A stretch of 64,000 bases of DNA from Aquimarina sp. MMG016 (GTDB lineage: Bacteria; Bacteroidota; Bacteroidia; Flavobacteriales; Flavobacteriaceae): contig NZ_JAGJEA010000005.1 of NCBI RefSeq assembly GCF_018100805.1, positions 124,001 to 188,000 of the forward strand, written 5' to 3'. The notes under the pieces are model-generated. The model was given only the letters and a program-made list of their open reading frames with translations. It was not told where the DNA came from and ran no database searches. The position numbers and the translations under genes were made by a program. Shown here one piece after another: positions 35,437-43,881 of the stretch. Position 1 is the stretch's first letter. The number at the start of each line of letters is the position of its first letter.

Positions 35437-36495
35437 ATGGAATTAAACATAGCCTTACTACCCGGAGACGGAATCGGACCAGAAGTCATCGACCAAGCTG
35501 TAAAAGTTTGTGATGCCGTTGCCAAAAAATATAATCATAACATCAAATGGACCACTGCTCTAACCGGTGCTGCTGCTATTGATGCTGTGGGAGAACCTTA
35601 TCCTGATGAAACTCACGACATATGTGTTAATGCAGATGCTGTATTATTTGGAGCGATTGGTGATCCTAAGTTTGATAATGACCCTTCTGCCAAGATACGT
35701 CCTGAACAAGGGTTGCTAAAAATGCGTCAGAAACTAGGCTTATTTGCCAATGTACGACCAACCTTTACTTTTCCTTCATTGATTGATAAATCTCCACTAA
35801 AACAAGAACGAATAGAAGGAACTGATCTAGTATTCCTTCGCGAGTTAACTAGCGGTATCTACTTTGGAAAACGAGGCAGAGAAGACAATGGTGATACTGC
35901 CTATGATACGTGTACATATACTCGTGCAGAAGTTCAACGCCTTGCCAAAAAAGGATTTGAAACCGCTATGGCACGAAGTAAAAAGCTATGTTGTGTAGAC
36001 AAAGCTAATGTATTAGAATCTTCTCGCTTATGGAGAGAAACCGTACAAGCCATGGAAAAAGATTATCCCGAAGTTGAGGTGAGCTATGAATTCGTAGATG
36101 CTGTAGCAATGCGATTGGTACAATGGCCTAACTCCTATGATGTGTTGATCACAGAAAACTTATTCGGAGATATCCTAACAGATGAAGCCTCGGTAATCTC
36201 AGGATCTATGGGATTAATGCCTTCTGCATCTTTGGGAGAGAAAACTTCTTTGTTTGAACCTATTCACGGATCCTACCCCCAGGCAGCTGGAAAAGATATT
36301 GCTAATCCACTAGCAACTGTGCTTTCTGCTGCGATGATGTTTGAAACTGCTTTTGGATTAACAGAAGAAGCAAAAGCCATCAGAAATGTTGTAGACAAAT
36401 CTTTAGATCAAGGTATTGTAACCGAAGACCTGTCTGGAGAACAAAAATCATACAAAACCAGTGAAGTTGGTGACTGGTTGGTAGCCAACATTTAG
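35437..36495 (+). CDS. leuB: 3-isopropylmalate dehydrogenase
   Basis: A 352-residue NAD-dependent beta-decarboxylating dehydrogenase that converts 3-isopropylmalate to the 2-oxo acid precursor of leucine. Signatures: LLPGDGIGPEV, LRELTSGIYFGKRG (substrate-binding Arg and the active-site Tyr), VDAVAMRLVQWP, and ENLFGDILTDEASVISGSMG. The end of the operon is marked by the terminator at 36522-36553. The 187-base gap to leuA is partly a repeat. Confidence 0.97.
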   Translation: MELNIALLPGDGIGPEVIDQAVKVCDAVAKKYNHNIKWTTALTGAAAIDAVGEPYPDETHDICVNADAVLFGAIGDPKFDNDPSAKIRPEQGLLKMRQKLGLFANVRPTFTFPSLIDKSPLKQERIEGTDLVFLRELTSGIYFGKRGREDNGDTAYDTCTYTRAEVQRLAKKGFETAMARSKKLCCVDKANVLESSRLWRETVQAMEKDYPEVEVSYEFVDAVAMRLVQWPNSYDVLITENLFGDILTDEASVISGSMGLMPSASLGEKTSLFEPIHGSYPQAAGKDIANPLATVLSAAMMFETAFGLTEEAKAIRNVVDKSLDQGIVTEDLSGEQKSYKTSEVGDWLVANI

Positions 36496-36521
36496 GAAGT
36501 ATAATATATATATTGTATATC

Positions 36522-36553
36522 AAGCCCAAAGGACATTGTTTCTTTGGGCTTTT
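36522..36553 (+). terminator. Terminator of the leu operon
   Basis: aagcccaaag (36522-36531) pairs with ctttgggctt (36542-36551), then tttg. A 10-bp perfect stem, 27 bases after the leuB stop. Confidence 0.88.
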
Positions 36554-36745
36554 GAATTACTAGAGTTTCCCCTTCTATCTATAGTTAAACCAACATAAAT
36601 TGACATTAATCTTTCTAGTAAAAAATCTATAAAATAGCACGTAAAGAGAATTTTGTATCTTCCTGATGTTATACCCTAGAACCAAATAACACAGAAACGC
36701 TTTCTGTAAGAAATGATGAGTTAAAATTCGAATACACCAATTAAG

Positions 36746-37102
36746 ATGCTAAAAGATATCCACCCAAAATTACCAATGCGTAACAAAAGAATTACCAAGG
36801 AATTCTATATAAACAGATTAAATTTTCAAGAATTAGGAAATGTGGATTATGATGGCTACCTGATGCTAAAAAAGGACTCTATTGAGCTCCACTTTTTTGA
36901 ATTCAAAGCACTTGATCCAAAAGAAAATTACGGGCAGGTTTATATACGTGTGGATGATATTGAAAAGTTTTACCAAGTATTGTTGGATAACAGAACAAGT
37001 ATCCATCCTAATGGAAACCTGGAGATAAAACCTTGGGGACAAAAGGAATTTTCTATTCTTGACCCAGACAATAATTTGTTAACTTTCGGAGAATCAATTT
37101 AG
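36746..37102 (+). CDS. VOC-fold (glyoxalase/bleomycin-resistance) protein
   Basis: A 118-residue protein with the two beta-alpha-beta-beta-beta modules of the vicinal-oxygen-chelate fold: HPKLPMRNKRITKEFY, LKKDSIELHFFEF, YIRVDDIEKFYQ and EFSILDPDNNLLTFGE. The first metal position (usually His in PVLPV..D) is weak. In small bleomycin-resistance-like members the protein sequesters a ligand instead of catalysing. The natural ligand here is unknown. It is alone or in loose tandem with the membrane protein gene 20 bases downstream. Confidence 0.8.
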   Translation: MLKDIHPKLPMRNKRITKEFYINRLNFQELGNVDYDGYLMLKKDSIELHFFEFKALDPKENYGQVYIRVDDIEKFYQVLLDNRTSIHPNGNLEIKPWGQKEFSILDPDNNLLTFGESI

Positions 37103-37122
37103 AATAGGAGTAAACAATTGTC

Positions 37123-37608
37123 ATGGAAAGAGAGAACTATGAAAAAAGAATTCATAAAAAAGGAGGCAGAGCATACGCCATACCTAATCCATTGTCGCAT
37201 CAAATTATTACCTACATCACTGTCTTAAGTTTTTGTTGTATCACTATACTCTCTTGCATTTGGATGGTTACATTAATAAAAACAGAAGGATTAGTAGCTG
37301 TTGGGGGTATTCCTGTTATTACCTTTTTTGCAGGATATGCTTCCTATGTGGGCTTGCTAGTGCTAAGGTATCGAACCGCTCAGGTTACCTATCATAAAAA
37401 TGGTTTTATCATCCTTAAAAGAGGGAATACTTCTAGTTATTCTTGGTCAGAAATAAAAAAAACAAAATACCACGGCATGCTTCGGGTTTTAAGACTCCAC
37501 AATGCCAATGGAAAAAATATATACACTATTCATGGCATAACACGTGACAATAAAAAGTTCATTCAAGAAGTAAATGAAATTATAGGATTCTCAACTGATG
37601 TATTTTAA
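37123..37608 (+). CDS. Membrane protein with C-terminal PH-like domain
   Basis: A 161-residue protein. Two close membrane helices (about 29-52 and 58-80) form a hairpin, and the C-terminal part reads as a small beta domain (AQVTYHKNGFIILKRGN, SWSEIKKTKYHGMLRVLRL) like bacterial PH or YdbT-type domains. It lies 20 bases after the VOC gene. No function can be assigned. Confidence 0.7.
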   Translation: MERENYEKRIHKKGGRAYAIPNPLSHQIITYITVLSFCCITILSCIWMVTLIKTEGLVAVGGIPVITFFAGYASYVGLLVLRYRTAQVTYHKNGFIILKRGNTSSYSWSEIKKTKYHGMLRVLRLHNANGKNIYTIHGITRDNKKFIQEVNEIIGFSTDVF

Positions 37609-37823
37609 TATCGAAGAGAATAAAACAGATAACAAATACTAAAATAACTGATTAGTGTAGAAACATCTTTCTCTCTTCAAAGCAATTTAACAATTAGGGA
37701 AGTATGGAGTACCCTTATTATCTAGCTTCAATTCTAATAACTGAGATATCCTGAACATAATTTCCAATAAAATCAGGCCTTCTTGTCCCTATTTATTATT
37801 GCTCTATTTGTAATAGTTAATTT

Positions 37824-37853
37824 TGTTTAAACATTTTAAAATAATATTAAACA
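37824..37853. promoter_or_regulatory. Inverted repeat TGTTTAA-N16-TTAAACA, site 1
   Basis: TGTTTAA at 37824-37830 and TTAAACA at 37847-37853. The arms and the 16-base spacing are the same as at 41097-41126. A -7-like TATCTTTA follows at 37859, and the start codon is at 37880. Confidence 0.65.
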
Positions 37854-37879
37854 TTTTGTATCTTTATGAAAAAAGAGAT

Positions 37880-38101
37880 ATGGAACTTATTGACAAAGCT
37901 TTAGAGTTCGAAAGTAGAAAGATGAGCAATATGACCACCAGTGATAGGGTAGCGGCTTCAAGAGAAGCTAAGGCACTTGTTTTAGCGATTAACGAAGTCT
38001 ACAAGAAAACAAAAGACTCAAAATTGATGGATGTTATGAAATCGCTCACTGCAAAAAAAAGAAAAATAGAGAAACGTCTTAAAGGAGTTCCTACCGTATA
38101 G
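37880..38101 (+). CDS. Small helical protein of unknown function
   Basis: A 73-residue protein from MELIDKALEFESRKMSNMTT. Further upstream in-frame codons lie in the putative operator, so I take the ATG at 37880. It is charged, Lys-rich and probably all-helical (VAASREAKALVLAINEVYKK, LMDVMKSLTAKKRKIEKRL). No family is recognised. It is the first gene of a likely operon with the 143-residue protein (30 bases downstream) and the DUF2237 gene, behind inverted-repeat site 1. Confidence 0.7.
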   Translation: MELIDKALEFESRKMSNMTTSDRVAASREAKALVLAINEVYKKTKDSKLMDVMKSLTAKKRKIEKRLKGVPTV

Positions 38102-38131
38102 ACTAACAATAATAATTAAGAATTCTCCAAA

Positions 38132-38563
38132 ATGTTATTAGAAACTACGTATAGTAATAAGAAAAACAAAGAGCTTATCAATGATCTGGTTGGAAAGCCC
38201 TTTTCCTTATTGAGTTCTATGAAACTTAAAGGTGTTGGTTCTAAGCGCATGATCATAGAGGATGTGAGTCCTAATTTGAAAAAATATCTGAATACCGTTT
38301 CAGATGTAAACTATGGCAGTATAGAGTTAAGACCTGGTGGAATTTTGATAGCGATTAATAAAGGGTTACAAAACTTCACTTGGGTAATCCCCTACTACCA
38401 ATTTTATCTTTATAAAACAAACGGGATTAGTATTCACGCACAAGGTAAATTTGTTCATTTTAGAAATAATCGTACGCATCAAGAAAATGCTCCTTTTTTT
38501 AAGAAGTTAACACGATTAAAAACGGAATATGATCAAAGGTTCCCACATGTGGACTCTATTTAA
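38132..38563 (+). CDS. Conserved-looking protein, unknown function
   Basis: A 143-residue soluble protein. Mixed alpha/beta pattern: LLSSMKLKGVGSKRMIIEDV, YGSIELRPGGILIAINKGL, NFTWVIPYYQFYLYKTN and a His-rich tail (SIHAQGKFVHFRNNRTHQ). I do not recognise it. It lies 30 bases after the small helical protein gene and 27 before the DUF2237 gene, in the same direction, which suggests one transcript. Confidence 0.75.
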   Translation: MLLETTYSNKKNKELINDLVGKPFSLLSSMKLKGVGSKRMIIEDVSPNLKKYLNTVSDVNYGSIELRPGGILIAINKGLQNFTWVIPYYQFYLYKTNGISIHAQGKFVHFRNNRTHQENAPFFKKLTRLKTEYDQRFPHVDSI

Positions 38564-38590
38564 CATTCTTCAATTTAAATCAAAGTATAT

Positions 38591-38962
38591 ATGGCTACAG
38601 AACTGAATGTATTAGGAAGCCAACTACAGCCTTGTTGTTATGAACCAATGACAGGATATTTTAGAGACGGGTTTTGTAGAACTACTGCAGAGGATACTGG
38701 TACACATACTGTTTGTGCAGTAGTGACCTCAGCGTTTTTAGCATACACCAAATCTAAAGGGAATGATCTGTCTACACCAATGCCTTATTGGAATTTTCCT
38801 GGATTAAAACCAGGCGACAAATGGTGTTTATGTATTTCAAGGTGGCTGCAAGCCAAAAAAGCTGGAAAAGCACCGCTCATTATACTAGAAAGTTGTCATC
38901 GAAAAACTTTAGAATATACTGATATTGAAACCTTACTGGAATATAAACACACAACACTATAA
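38591..38962 (+). CDS. DUF2237 family protein
   Basis: A 123-residue protein that closely follows the DUF2237 pattern: LQPCCYEPMTGYFRDGFC, TGTHTVCAVVTSAFLAY, KSKGNDLSTPMP and LKPGDKWCLCISRW. Six Cys residues occur in pairs, but no metal or redox role has been proved. It ends 11 bases from the end of the convergent oxidoreductase gene. Its operon partners and the upstream inverted repeat suggest joint control with the neighbouring stress-type genes. Confidence 0.88.
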   Translation: MATELNVLGSQLQPCCYEPMTGYFRDGFCRTTAEDTGTHTVCAVVTSAFLAYTKSKGNDLSTPMPYWNFPGLKPGDKWCLCISRWLQAKKAGKAPLIILESCHRKTLEYTDIETLLEYKHTTL

Positions 38963-38973
38963 GGAATCCGTTT

Positions 38974-40254
38974 CTAATTAAATTCTGACGTGAATTCTTC
39001 TACAATCAAGCCATCTTCTAACGTTTTAATAATACCCAGAGCAGCTCGCTCACCCGATATCATCGCTGCGTTTAAAGATCCATTAAGCAATTGATCTCCT
39101 GCTAGAAAAATTCTACTGGTTAGCTTTGTTTCTGTTTCTGAAAGCTCGTATTGTAGGTTTTGTAATTTTGGCAACGCCTGTTTGATATAATAATGCTTTA
39201 TAAACCTACATCCATTAATCCCACAATATTTACCTAATTCTTCGACAACCTTTTCTATCAACTCTTTTTCGCTGAATTGATGATCTTTAACTACAGTTAC
39301 CGAAAGAAGCTCTTTCTTAGGAGTAGATGAAGTTGTTAAACTGGTGTGATAAAAAATATTATTTATCAAAGCTTCTTCATTAGCAATAAGACCAATTAAC
39401 GGTTTATCAATTACTCTATGATCAACCTCAAAATACAAAGTATCACAAGATTTCCATTCCATCTCCTGATTATTGAGATTAGCAATCAACTGATGTGCCT
39501 GTGAAGTGACGATAGTAAAATCACTTTTTAGCTCTTCGCCATTATCTAGGAATACACTTCCATCGATCACTTGTTTTACCGGAGAATTAAATAGAAATTT
39601 TGTTTTCCCTAATTTTGAAACTAATTGATGTACAATCTTCTCGATACCATCTTTTGGAAGTGCAGCATAGCCTTCACCAAACATTTTATACACAAACTGA
39701 AACATACGACTGGATGTTTCTAGATTTGGCTCTAAAAAAATACCACTAAAGAAAGGTCTAAAAAAATCATGAATCATTTCTTCAGAAAAACTATAATTCT
39801 GTAAATACTTTAATGTTGTGGTTTCATTTTTATTGAAGATATCAGCTATTGATTTTTTCTTCAACATAGTATTGAGTCGTAGCACCCTTACTTTGTCAGA
39901 AAAATTCCCAATATTAGAAAACAATGTCGGAATCAGAAGAGATGGATTGCGAAGCGGATCACCAACGGTTTTTAGCTTTCCCTTGGTAAAAATCGACGCT
40001 CCGGATAAAAACTTTTGTAGCGATAACTTATCGAAATCCAGATATTTCTGAGCTGCCGGATATGCCGTTAATAAAACCTGAAAACCATGATCTAATTGAT
40101 ATCCATCTATGATATCGGTTTTTACACGACCACCTGCACGATCAGTAGCTTCTATAATCACAGGCGAATATCCATGATTTTCTAATATTTGAGCTGCAAT
40201 TAAACCACTAATACCGGCGCCAACAATATGAATTTTATATGCTTCTTTTTTCAT
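38974..40254 (-). CDS. FAD-dependent amine-oxidase-fold protein (protoporphyrinogen/phytoene oxidase-like)
   Basis: A 426-residue flavoprotein. The dinucleotide-binding motif is HIVGAGISGLIAAQILENHG with the acidic strand end VIIEATDRAGGRV; DHGFQVLLTAYP follows, as in a conserved group of short NAD(P)/FAD amine-oxidase-like proteins. A C-terminal FAD-binding patch reads RIFLAGDQLLNGSLNAAMIS. The substrate is unknown; related genes are often found in light- or carotenoid-linked clusters. A degenerate version of the TGTTTAA-N16 inverted repeat lies 102-131 bases upstream. Confidence 0.88.
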   Translation of the reverse strand: MKKEAYKIHIVGAGISGLIAAQILENHGYSPVIIEATDRAGGRVKTDIIDGYQLDHGFQVLLTAYPAAQKYLDFDKLSLQKFLSGASIFTKGKLKTVGDPLRNPSLLIPTLFSNIGNFSDKVRVLRLNTMLKKKSIADIFNKNETTTLKYLQNYSFSEEMIHDFFRPFFSGIFLEPNLETSSRMFQFVYKMFGEGYAALPKDGIEKIVHQLVSKLGKTKFLFNSPVKQVIDGSVFLDNGEELKSDFTIVTSQAHQLIANLNNQEMEWKSCDTLYFEVDHRVIDKPLIGLIANEEALINNIFYHTSLTTSSTPKKELLSVTVVKDHQFSEKELIEKVVEELGKYCGINGCRFIKHYYIKQALPKLQNLQYELSETETKLTSRIFLAGDQLLNGSLNAAMISGERAALGIIKTLEDGLIVEEFTSEFN

Positions 40255-40724
40255 ACATCATGTATTTTGATATGTATATAAAAATTTGGTTTACCTCACA
40301 ATTTCAAATGATAAAAAGTATTCCAAGTTGCTAATAATAGTACTTTATTAATTTTTGTTTAGTCTAAAAACTGAGGTATCAAACGATTCACAAAAACCAA
40401 GTTAAATGCCTTATACGGCTATAAATTTTATAACTTACGTGAAATTTATTAGATACAATTAAGAACTTTATGAGCACATTCTTAATGGGCTTTACGAGTT
40501 GTTTTTCATATTATAATCCTCAGAGAATGACTGTAATCAATAAATAAACAAAATTGTTATGGCAAGTCAGTCTTATAGTCCGGAATTTATGACTGTGCCT
40601 TTGGGGATTTTTTAGATTTAATTTATTTAGTTTTCAAGCTTTTATCTTATTACATCTTTGTTTCTTAATGATAATAGAAGTTAATTGACATCATCATCAA
40701 CCAAATAAAAATATCTATCCAAGG
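40255..40724. other. Gene-free spacer
   Basis: 470 bases between the oxidoreductase start and the tiny membrane-protein genes. The only structure I see is the inverted-repeat candidate at 40356-40385. The rest is AT-rich with frequent stops. Confidence 0.6.
40356..40385. promoter_or_regulatory. Degenerate inverted repeat TGTTTAG-N16-TCAAACG, site 3
   Basis: TGTTTAG at 40356-40362 and TCAAACG at 40379-40385, again exactly 16 bases apart. It matches 11 of 14 arm positions of sites 1 and 2. It lies upstream of the FAD oxidoreductase gene. Confidence 0.4.
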
Positions 40725-40832
40725 CTAATCATTTTTTTGATTATAATTCTTATTGTAAGACCTTATTACAAAAACAATCCAGGCCAGAAAAATAGTGGTA
40801 ACTACTATAGAATATAAAATAACTGGATCCAT
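40725..40832 (-). CDS. 35-residue single-helix membrane protein
   Basis: The ORF starts MDPVILYSIVVTTIFLAWIV, continues FVIRSYNKNYNQ and stops at 40725. It has one membrane helix (about 4-23) and a short basic/polar tail on the cytoplasmic side. Its ATG comes 2 bases after the stop of the 59-residue membrane protein, so translation of the two is likely coupled. Tiny proteins of this kind often regulate or stabilise a larger membrane partner. Confidence 0.6.
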   Translation of the reverse strand: MDPVILYSIVVTTIFLAWIVFVIRSYNKNYNQKND

Positions 40833-40834
40833 TA

Positions 40835-41014
40835 CTAGTTGCTTTTAAAATAATTAAGAAAACCTAAAATTGTAGGAGCCCATAGACCAATAAAAATAGC
40901 TTCAAGATGTCTGCCACTGCTGAATGAATAGTGTGATAAACAAATAACTCCTATAACAGTTAATAGCATGATGATGTTCATCATACCCACTTTTTTTATA
41001 AAGTTTTTAATCAT
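40835..41014 (-). CDS. 59-residue membrane protein, two helices
   Basis: From the ATG at 41014 (a TTG two codons earlier is a weaker start): MIKNFIKKVGMMNIIMLLTV. Two helices (about 11-29 and 38-54, AIFIGLWAPTILGFLNYF) are joined by a short loop with SHYSFSSGRH. It is the first gene of a two-gene unit with the 35-residue protein. The divergent gap to the QueD homologue holds inverted-repeat site 2, so all three may be controlled together. Confidence 0.7.
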   Translation of the reverse strand: MIKNFIKKVGMMNIIMLLTVIGVICLSHYSFSSGRHLEAIFIGLWAPTILGFLNYFKSN

Positions 41015-41096
41015 GTTCAAGATAGTGAATTAAATTTTACTTTGGTTCAATCATCTCGGGATCATTTTAAAGTATACGCTCTTATGTTTGTAGTTT

Positions 41097-41126
41097 TGTT
41101 TAAACTATTGTTAAAAACATTAAACA
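41097..41126. promoter_or_regulatory. Inverted repeat TGTTTAA-N16-TTAAACA, site 2
   Basis: TGTTTAA at 41097-41103 and TTAAACA at 41120-41126. The left context TTTTGTTTAAAC is also identical to site 1. It lies between the tiny membrane genes (minus) and the QueD/PTPS gene (plus). Confidence 0.65.
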
Positions 41127-41225
41127 AATATACAATATACTTTAACTTTACCAAAATATATTAAAAAATAACCCAAAAGACTTTGCATTAACAGGTGTCA
41201 TTATCTCTAAAAATTTTCATTACAA

Positions 41226-41663
41226 ATGATTGATAAAGTAGAAAACTTTTCTGAAAGAAAAATCGCCATCATTAGAAGAGAACATTTTAATGCAGCTCAT
41301 AGACTACATAATCCTAATTGGAACGAAGAAAAAAACAAAAAGATTTTTGGTAAATGTAATAATCCCAACTATCACGGTCATAATTATGAACTGGAAGTTA
41401 AAGTTATTGGTTACGTCCAACCAGAAACCGGATATGTTATTGACACTAAGATATTATCAGACCTTATTAAAGAAAAAATAACTGACCGTTTTGATCATAA
41501 AAACTTGAATTTGGATGTCGCAGAATTTAAAAATTTAAATCCTACTGCCGAAAACATTGCAATTGTGACTTATAACATATTAAGAGAGCATTTAAATAAA
41601 GAGCTAGAACTTAAAATAAAGCTATACGAAACTCCAAGAAATTATGTGGAATACCCTTATTAG
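41226..41663 (+). CDS. 6-pyruvoyl-tetrahydropterin synthase / QueD family protein
   Basis: A 145-residue T-fold enzyme. The zinc ligands are His25 (FNAAHRLHN) and His50/His52 (NYHGHNY), with catalytic Cys44 in FGKCNNPN. Later blocks are FDHKNLNLD and KLYETPRNYVEY with the pterin-anchoring Glu. The family either makes 6-pyruvoyltetrahydropterin or the queuosine precursor CPH4. The context (GPx next, no other queuosine genes) hints at a pterin product, but this cannot be decided from sequence. Same direction as, and 55 bases before, glutathione peroxidase. Confidence 0.92.
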   Translation: MIDKVENFSERKIAIIRREHFNAAHRLHNPNWNEEKNKKIFGKCNNPNYHGHNYELEVKVIGYVQPETGYVIDTKILSDLIKEKITDRFDHKNLNLDVAEFKNLNPTAENIAIVTYNILREHLNKELELKIKLYETPRNYVEYPY

Positions 41664-41718
41664 CCCTAATATATTGTATTTGATATAAATTATGGTGAAC
41701 TACCTCAAACGTTAAACT

Positions 41719-42255
41719 ATGAAAATCATTAATAAAATTAAGACTGCTCCTAAAAAATCAAGCCATACAATTTCAAAATTTGCTGAACCTATTTACAATA
41801 TCAAAATAAATAGTTTAGAAGGTAAGATTATTAACCTTACAGATTTTAAAGGAAAAAAGATATTATTTGTCAATGTAGCATCTAAATGTGGTTTTACAAG
41901 CCAATATAAAGATTTACAAAAACTATATAACACATATGAAGATAGGTTGATGATTATAGGGGTTCCTTGTAATCAATTTGGTAAGCAAGAACCAGGAAGT
42001 GCTTCTGAAATTCAATCATTTTGTGAACGTAATTATGGGGTAAACTTTATAATAACTGAAAAGATTGATGTGAAAGGAAGTAATCAACACCCGCTATATG
42101 ATTGGTTAACTAGTAAACAAAAAAATGGTAAGAAAAATTCAAGTGTAAAATGGAATTTTCAGAAATACCTGATTGATGAACACGGTGAACTCATGGATTA
42201 TTATTTTTCGACCACAAGTCCAATGAGTTCAAAAATCACAAAGCACCTCAAATAA
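41719..42255 (+). CDS. Glutathione peroxidase family protein
   Basis: A 178-residue thioredoxin-fold peroxidase. The catalytic residues are visible: Cys57 in NVASKCGFTSQY, Gln90 in CNQFGKQEPGS, and Trp145-Asn146 in VKWNFQKYL. Cys57 instead of selenocysteine is normal for bacteria, which usually couple the enzyme to thioredoxin. The N-terminal about 22 residues are an extra basic stretch without a clear signal peptide. It probably forms an operon with the QueD-like gene. Confidence 0.94.
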   Translation: MKIINKIKTAPKKSSHTISKFAEPIYNIKINSLEGKIINLTDFKGKKILFVNVASKCGFTSQYKDLQKLYNTYEDRLMIIGVPCNQFGKQEPGSASEIQSFCERNYGVNFIITEKIDVKGSNQHPLYDWLTSKQKNGKKNSSVKWNFQKYLIDEHGELMDYYFSTTSPMSSKITKHLK

Positions 42256-42303
42256 TTATCTTTCATTCTATAATCTTTCTACCTAACTTGGGAATATCCA
42301 TAT

Positions 42304-42338
42304 AAAAAAGCTAAACAAATACAGCATTGTTTAGCTTT
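42304..42338 (-). terminator. Terminator of the S41 peptidase gene
   Basis: aaagctaaacaa (42307-42318) pairs perfectly with ttgtttagcttt (42327-42338). The T run follows on the minus strand. It may also slow read-through from the GPx gene. Confidence 0.85.
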
Positions 42339-42392
42339 AACAAACATAATACTCTAATAATCCATATCGATTATTAAAACTTGACAAATTGC

Positions 42393-43754
42393 CTATTGCT
42401 GAAGTATTTCAATAGCGCGTTCTATCCCACTATCCTTTTTTTCTTGAAAATCTAGTGTCGATAAAAATGGTATTTGATTTTCTTGATTTTCAGGCCCGAT
42501 TCCTACCACTTCAAAAATGACTCCTTGCGGATCTTCATATACTTCATTAGATAAACCTATTTCTGCACCATTTGGTAACGTGTGACTAAGAACATTGGAC
42601 AAAGCACCAGCGGTGTTCTCTCCTACAATAGTAACATACGGTAAGTCTTTCATACACAAAGCAAAAAGATCAGCGGCACTTATGGATGCTGGACTGGTAA
42701 GTAATACGATATCTCCAGTAAACTGAAAATCTCCTTTAGGACCTACAGAGACTGCTCTTTTTTCTGTAAAACTATCCCCTAATCTAAATTTTTTAGTATA
42801 TAAAAATCGCTCTTGATCCATAAAACGAGATACTATATCCAAAGCTGCCGTATCATGTCCTCCTCCATTTAATCGTATATCGATAATCAGTTTAGAAACT
42901 CCTGATGCAGAAATATCGTTCATCATTGTGTCTAATATGAGATTTAATGTTGACATCTCATTACTAAAATCACTTCCATATCCTGCCATCGTTAAGATAT
43001 TAACGTATCCTACGGTATCATTGATCAATCCCCATACGATATTTCTTCTTTCATCTATTTCAAAATCTCCTCCTAAATATTCTGTTACTATGGTTGTGGC
43101 TTTTTGATTAAAAAGTTCTCCTACATCGTCTCCATTTTCCACAATTAAATCCCCACTTAAGTTCTCGTTGAATTTTTCTAATAATTTTGGTAATCCTGAA
43201 TCAATTTCAATACCATTCTCATCATCAATGATACTTACATGACCATCTTCTAATAAAACTACAAGCTCCTCTAAAATATCATAGAAGTTGTCCGTGGTCA
43301 CTTGATCTCTCAAACTTTCGTACTGAGACCAGTCCACGTTTCTAGCTTCAAAAAAAGCATAATAATCGTTAAAGATATTCCAGAAATGATCAAAATTCAC
43401 CTTTGGATCATCTGTATCTGCAATCTGATCAGGAAGACACGTTGGGTTTTGATTTGATAATCGAGTAAATTCAAAATCAGATTCATTTAAGTCTGTAGTT
43501 AATATCAGTTCATTTCCACTTACCAGATTTGGAACAAAATCTTCTAGTTCAAAATCATCATCTGCAATTGCGCATCCTGCACTATTGATATTATAAACTA
43601 CATCCTTTCCGTCTGTAAACTCCAAAATGTATCCTAGTTCTTCTGAGAGCCAAAAACCATTGATCGAATCTTCTGTTGGTGGAAGTGTAGTATCATCGTC
43701 AGATTGACAAGAAGAAATAAAGAATAATAAGAAACATACAAACCATTTTTTCAT
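42393..43754 (-). CDS. S41-family peptidase, lipoprotein (C-terminal processing protease fold)
   Basis: A 453-residue protein from MKKWFVCFLLFFISSC (Cys16 lipobox) at 43754; an in-frame ATG 14 codons earlier is less likely. The N-terminal part (30-100) is an unassigned domain with paired Cys. Then comes the tail-specific protease core: VGYVNILTMAGYG, KLIIDIRLNGGGHDTAALDI, LLTSPASISAADLFALC with the presumed nucleophilic Ser, and VGENTAGALSN. A PDZ domain is not obvious. It should act in the periplasm or on the cell surface; the target is unknown. It is followed by a strong terminator. Confidence 0.9.
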   Translation of the reverse strand: MKKWFVCFLLFFISSCQSDDDTTLPPTEDSINGFWLSEELGYILEFTDGKDVVYNINSAGCAIADDDFELEDFVPNLVSGNELILTTDLNESDFEFTRLSNQNPTCLPDQIADTDDPKVNFDHFWNIFNDYYAFFEARNVDWSQYESLRDQVTTDNFYDILEELVVLLEDGHVSIIDDENGIEIDSGLPKLLEKFNENLSGDLIVENGDDVGELFNQKATTIVTEYLGGDFEIDERRNIVWGLINDTVGYVNILTMAGYGSDFSNEMSTLNLILDTMMNDISASGVSKLIIDIRLNGGGHDTAALDIVSRFMDQERFLYTKKFRLGDSFTEKRAVSVGPKGDFQFTGDIVLLTSPASISAADLFALCMKDLPYVTIVGENTAGALSNVLSHTLPNGAEIGLSNEVYEDPQGVIFEVVGIGPENQENQIPFLSTLDFQEKKDSGIERAIEILQQ

Positions 43755-43881
43755 AATTATATAAGGCATTTCTTTTTTGATTACTTGTAGCATCATAGTT
43801 TTAGTTTTTTGTAATGTTAAGAGTTAAGAAAATAGAACCTGATTATGTTTATGCTCTAACTAGGTTCCTTGTTGTATCATG

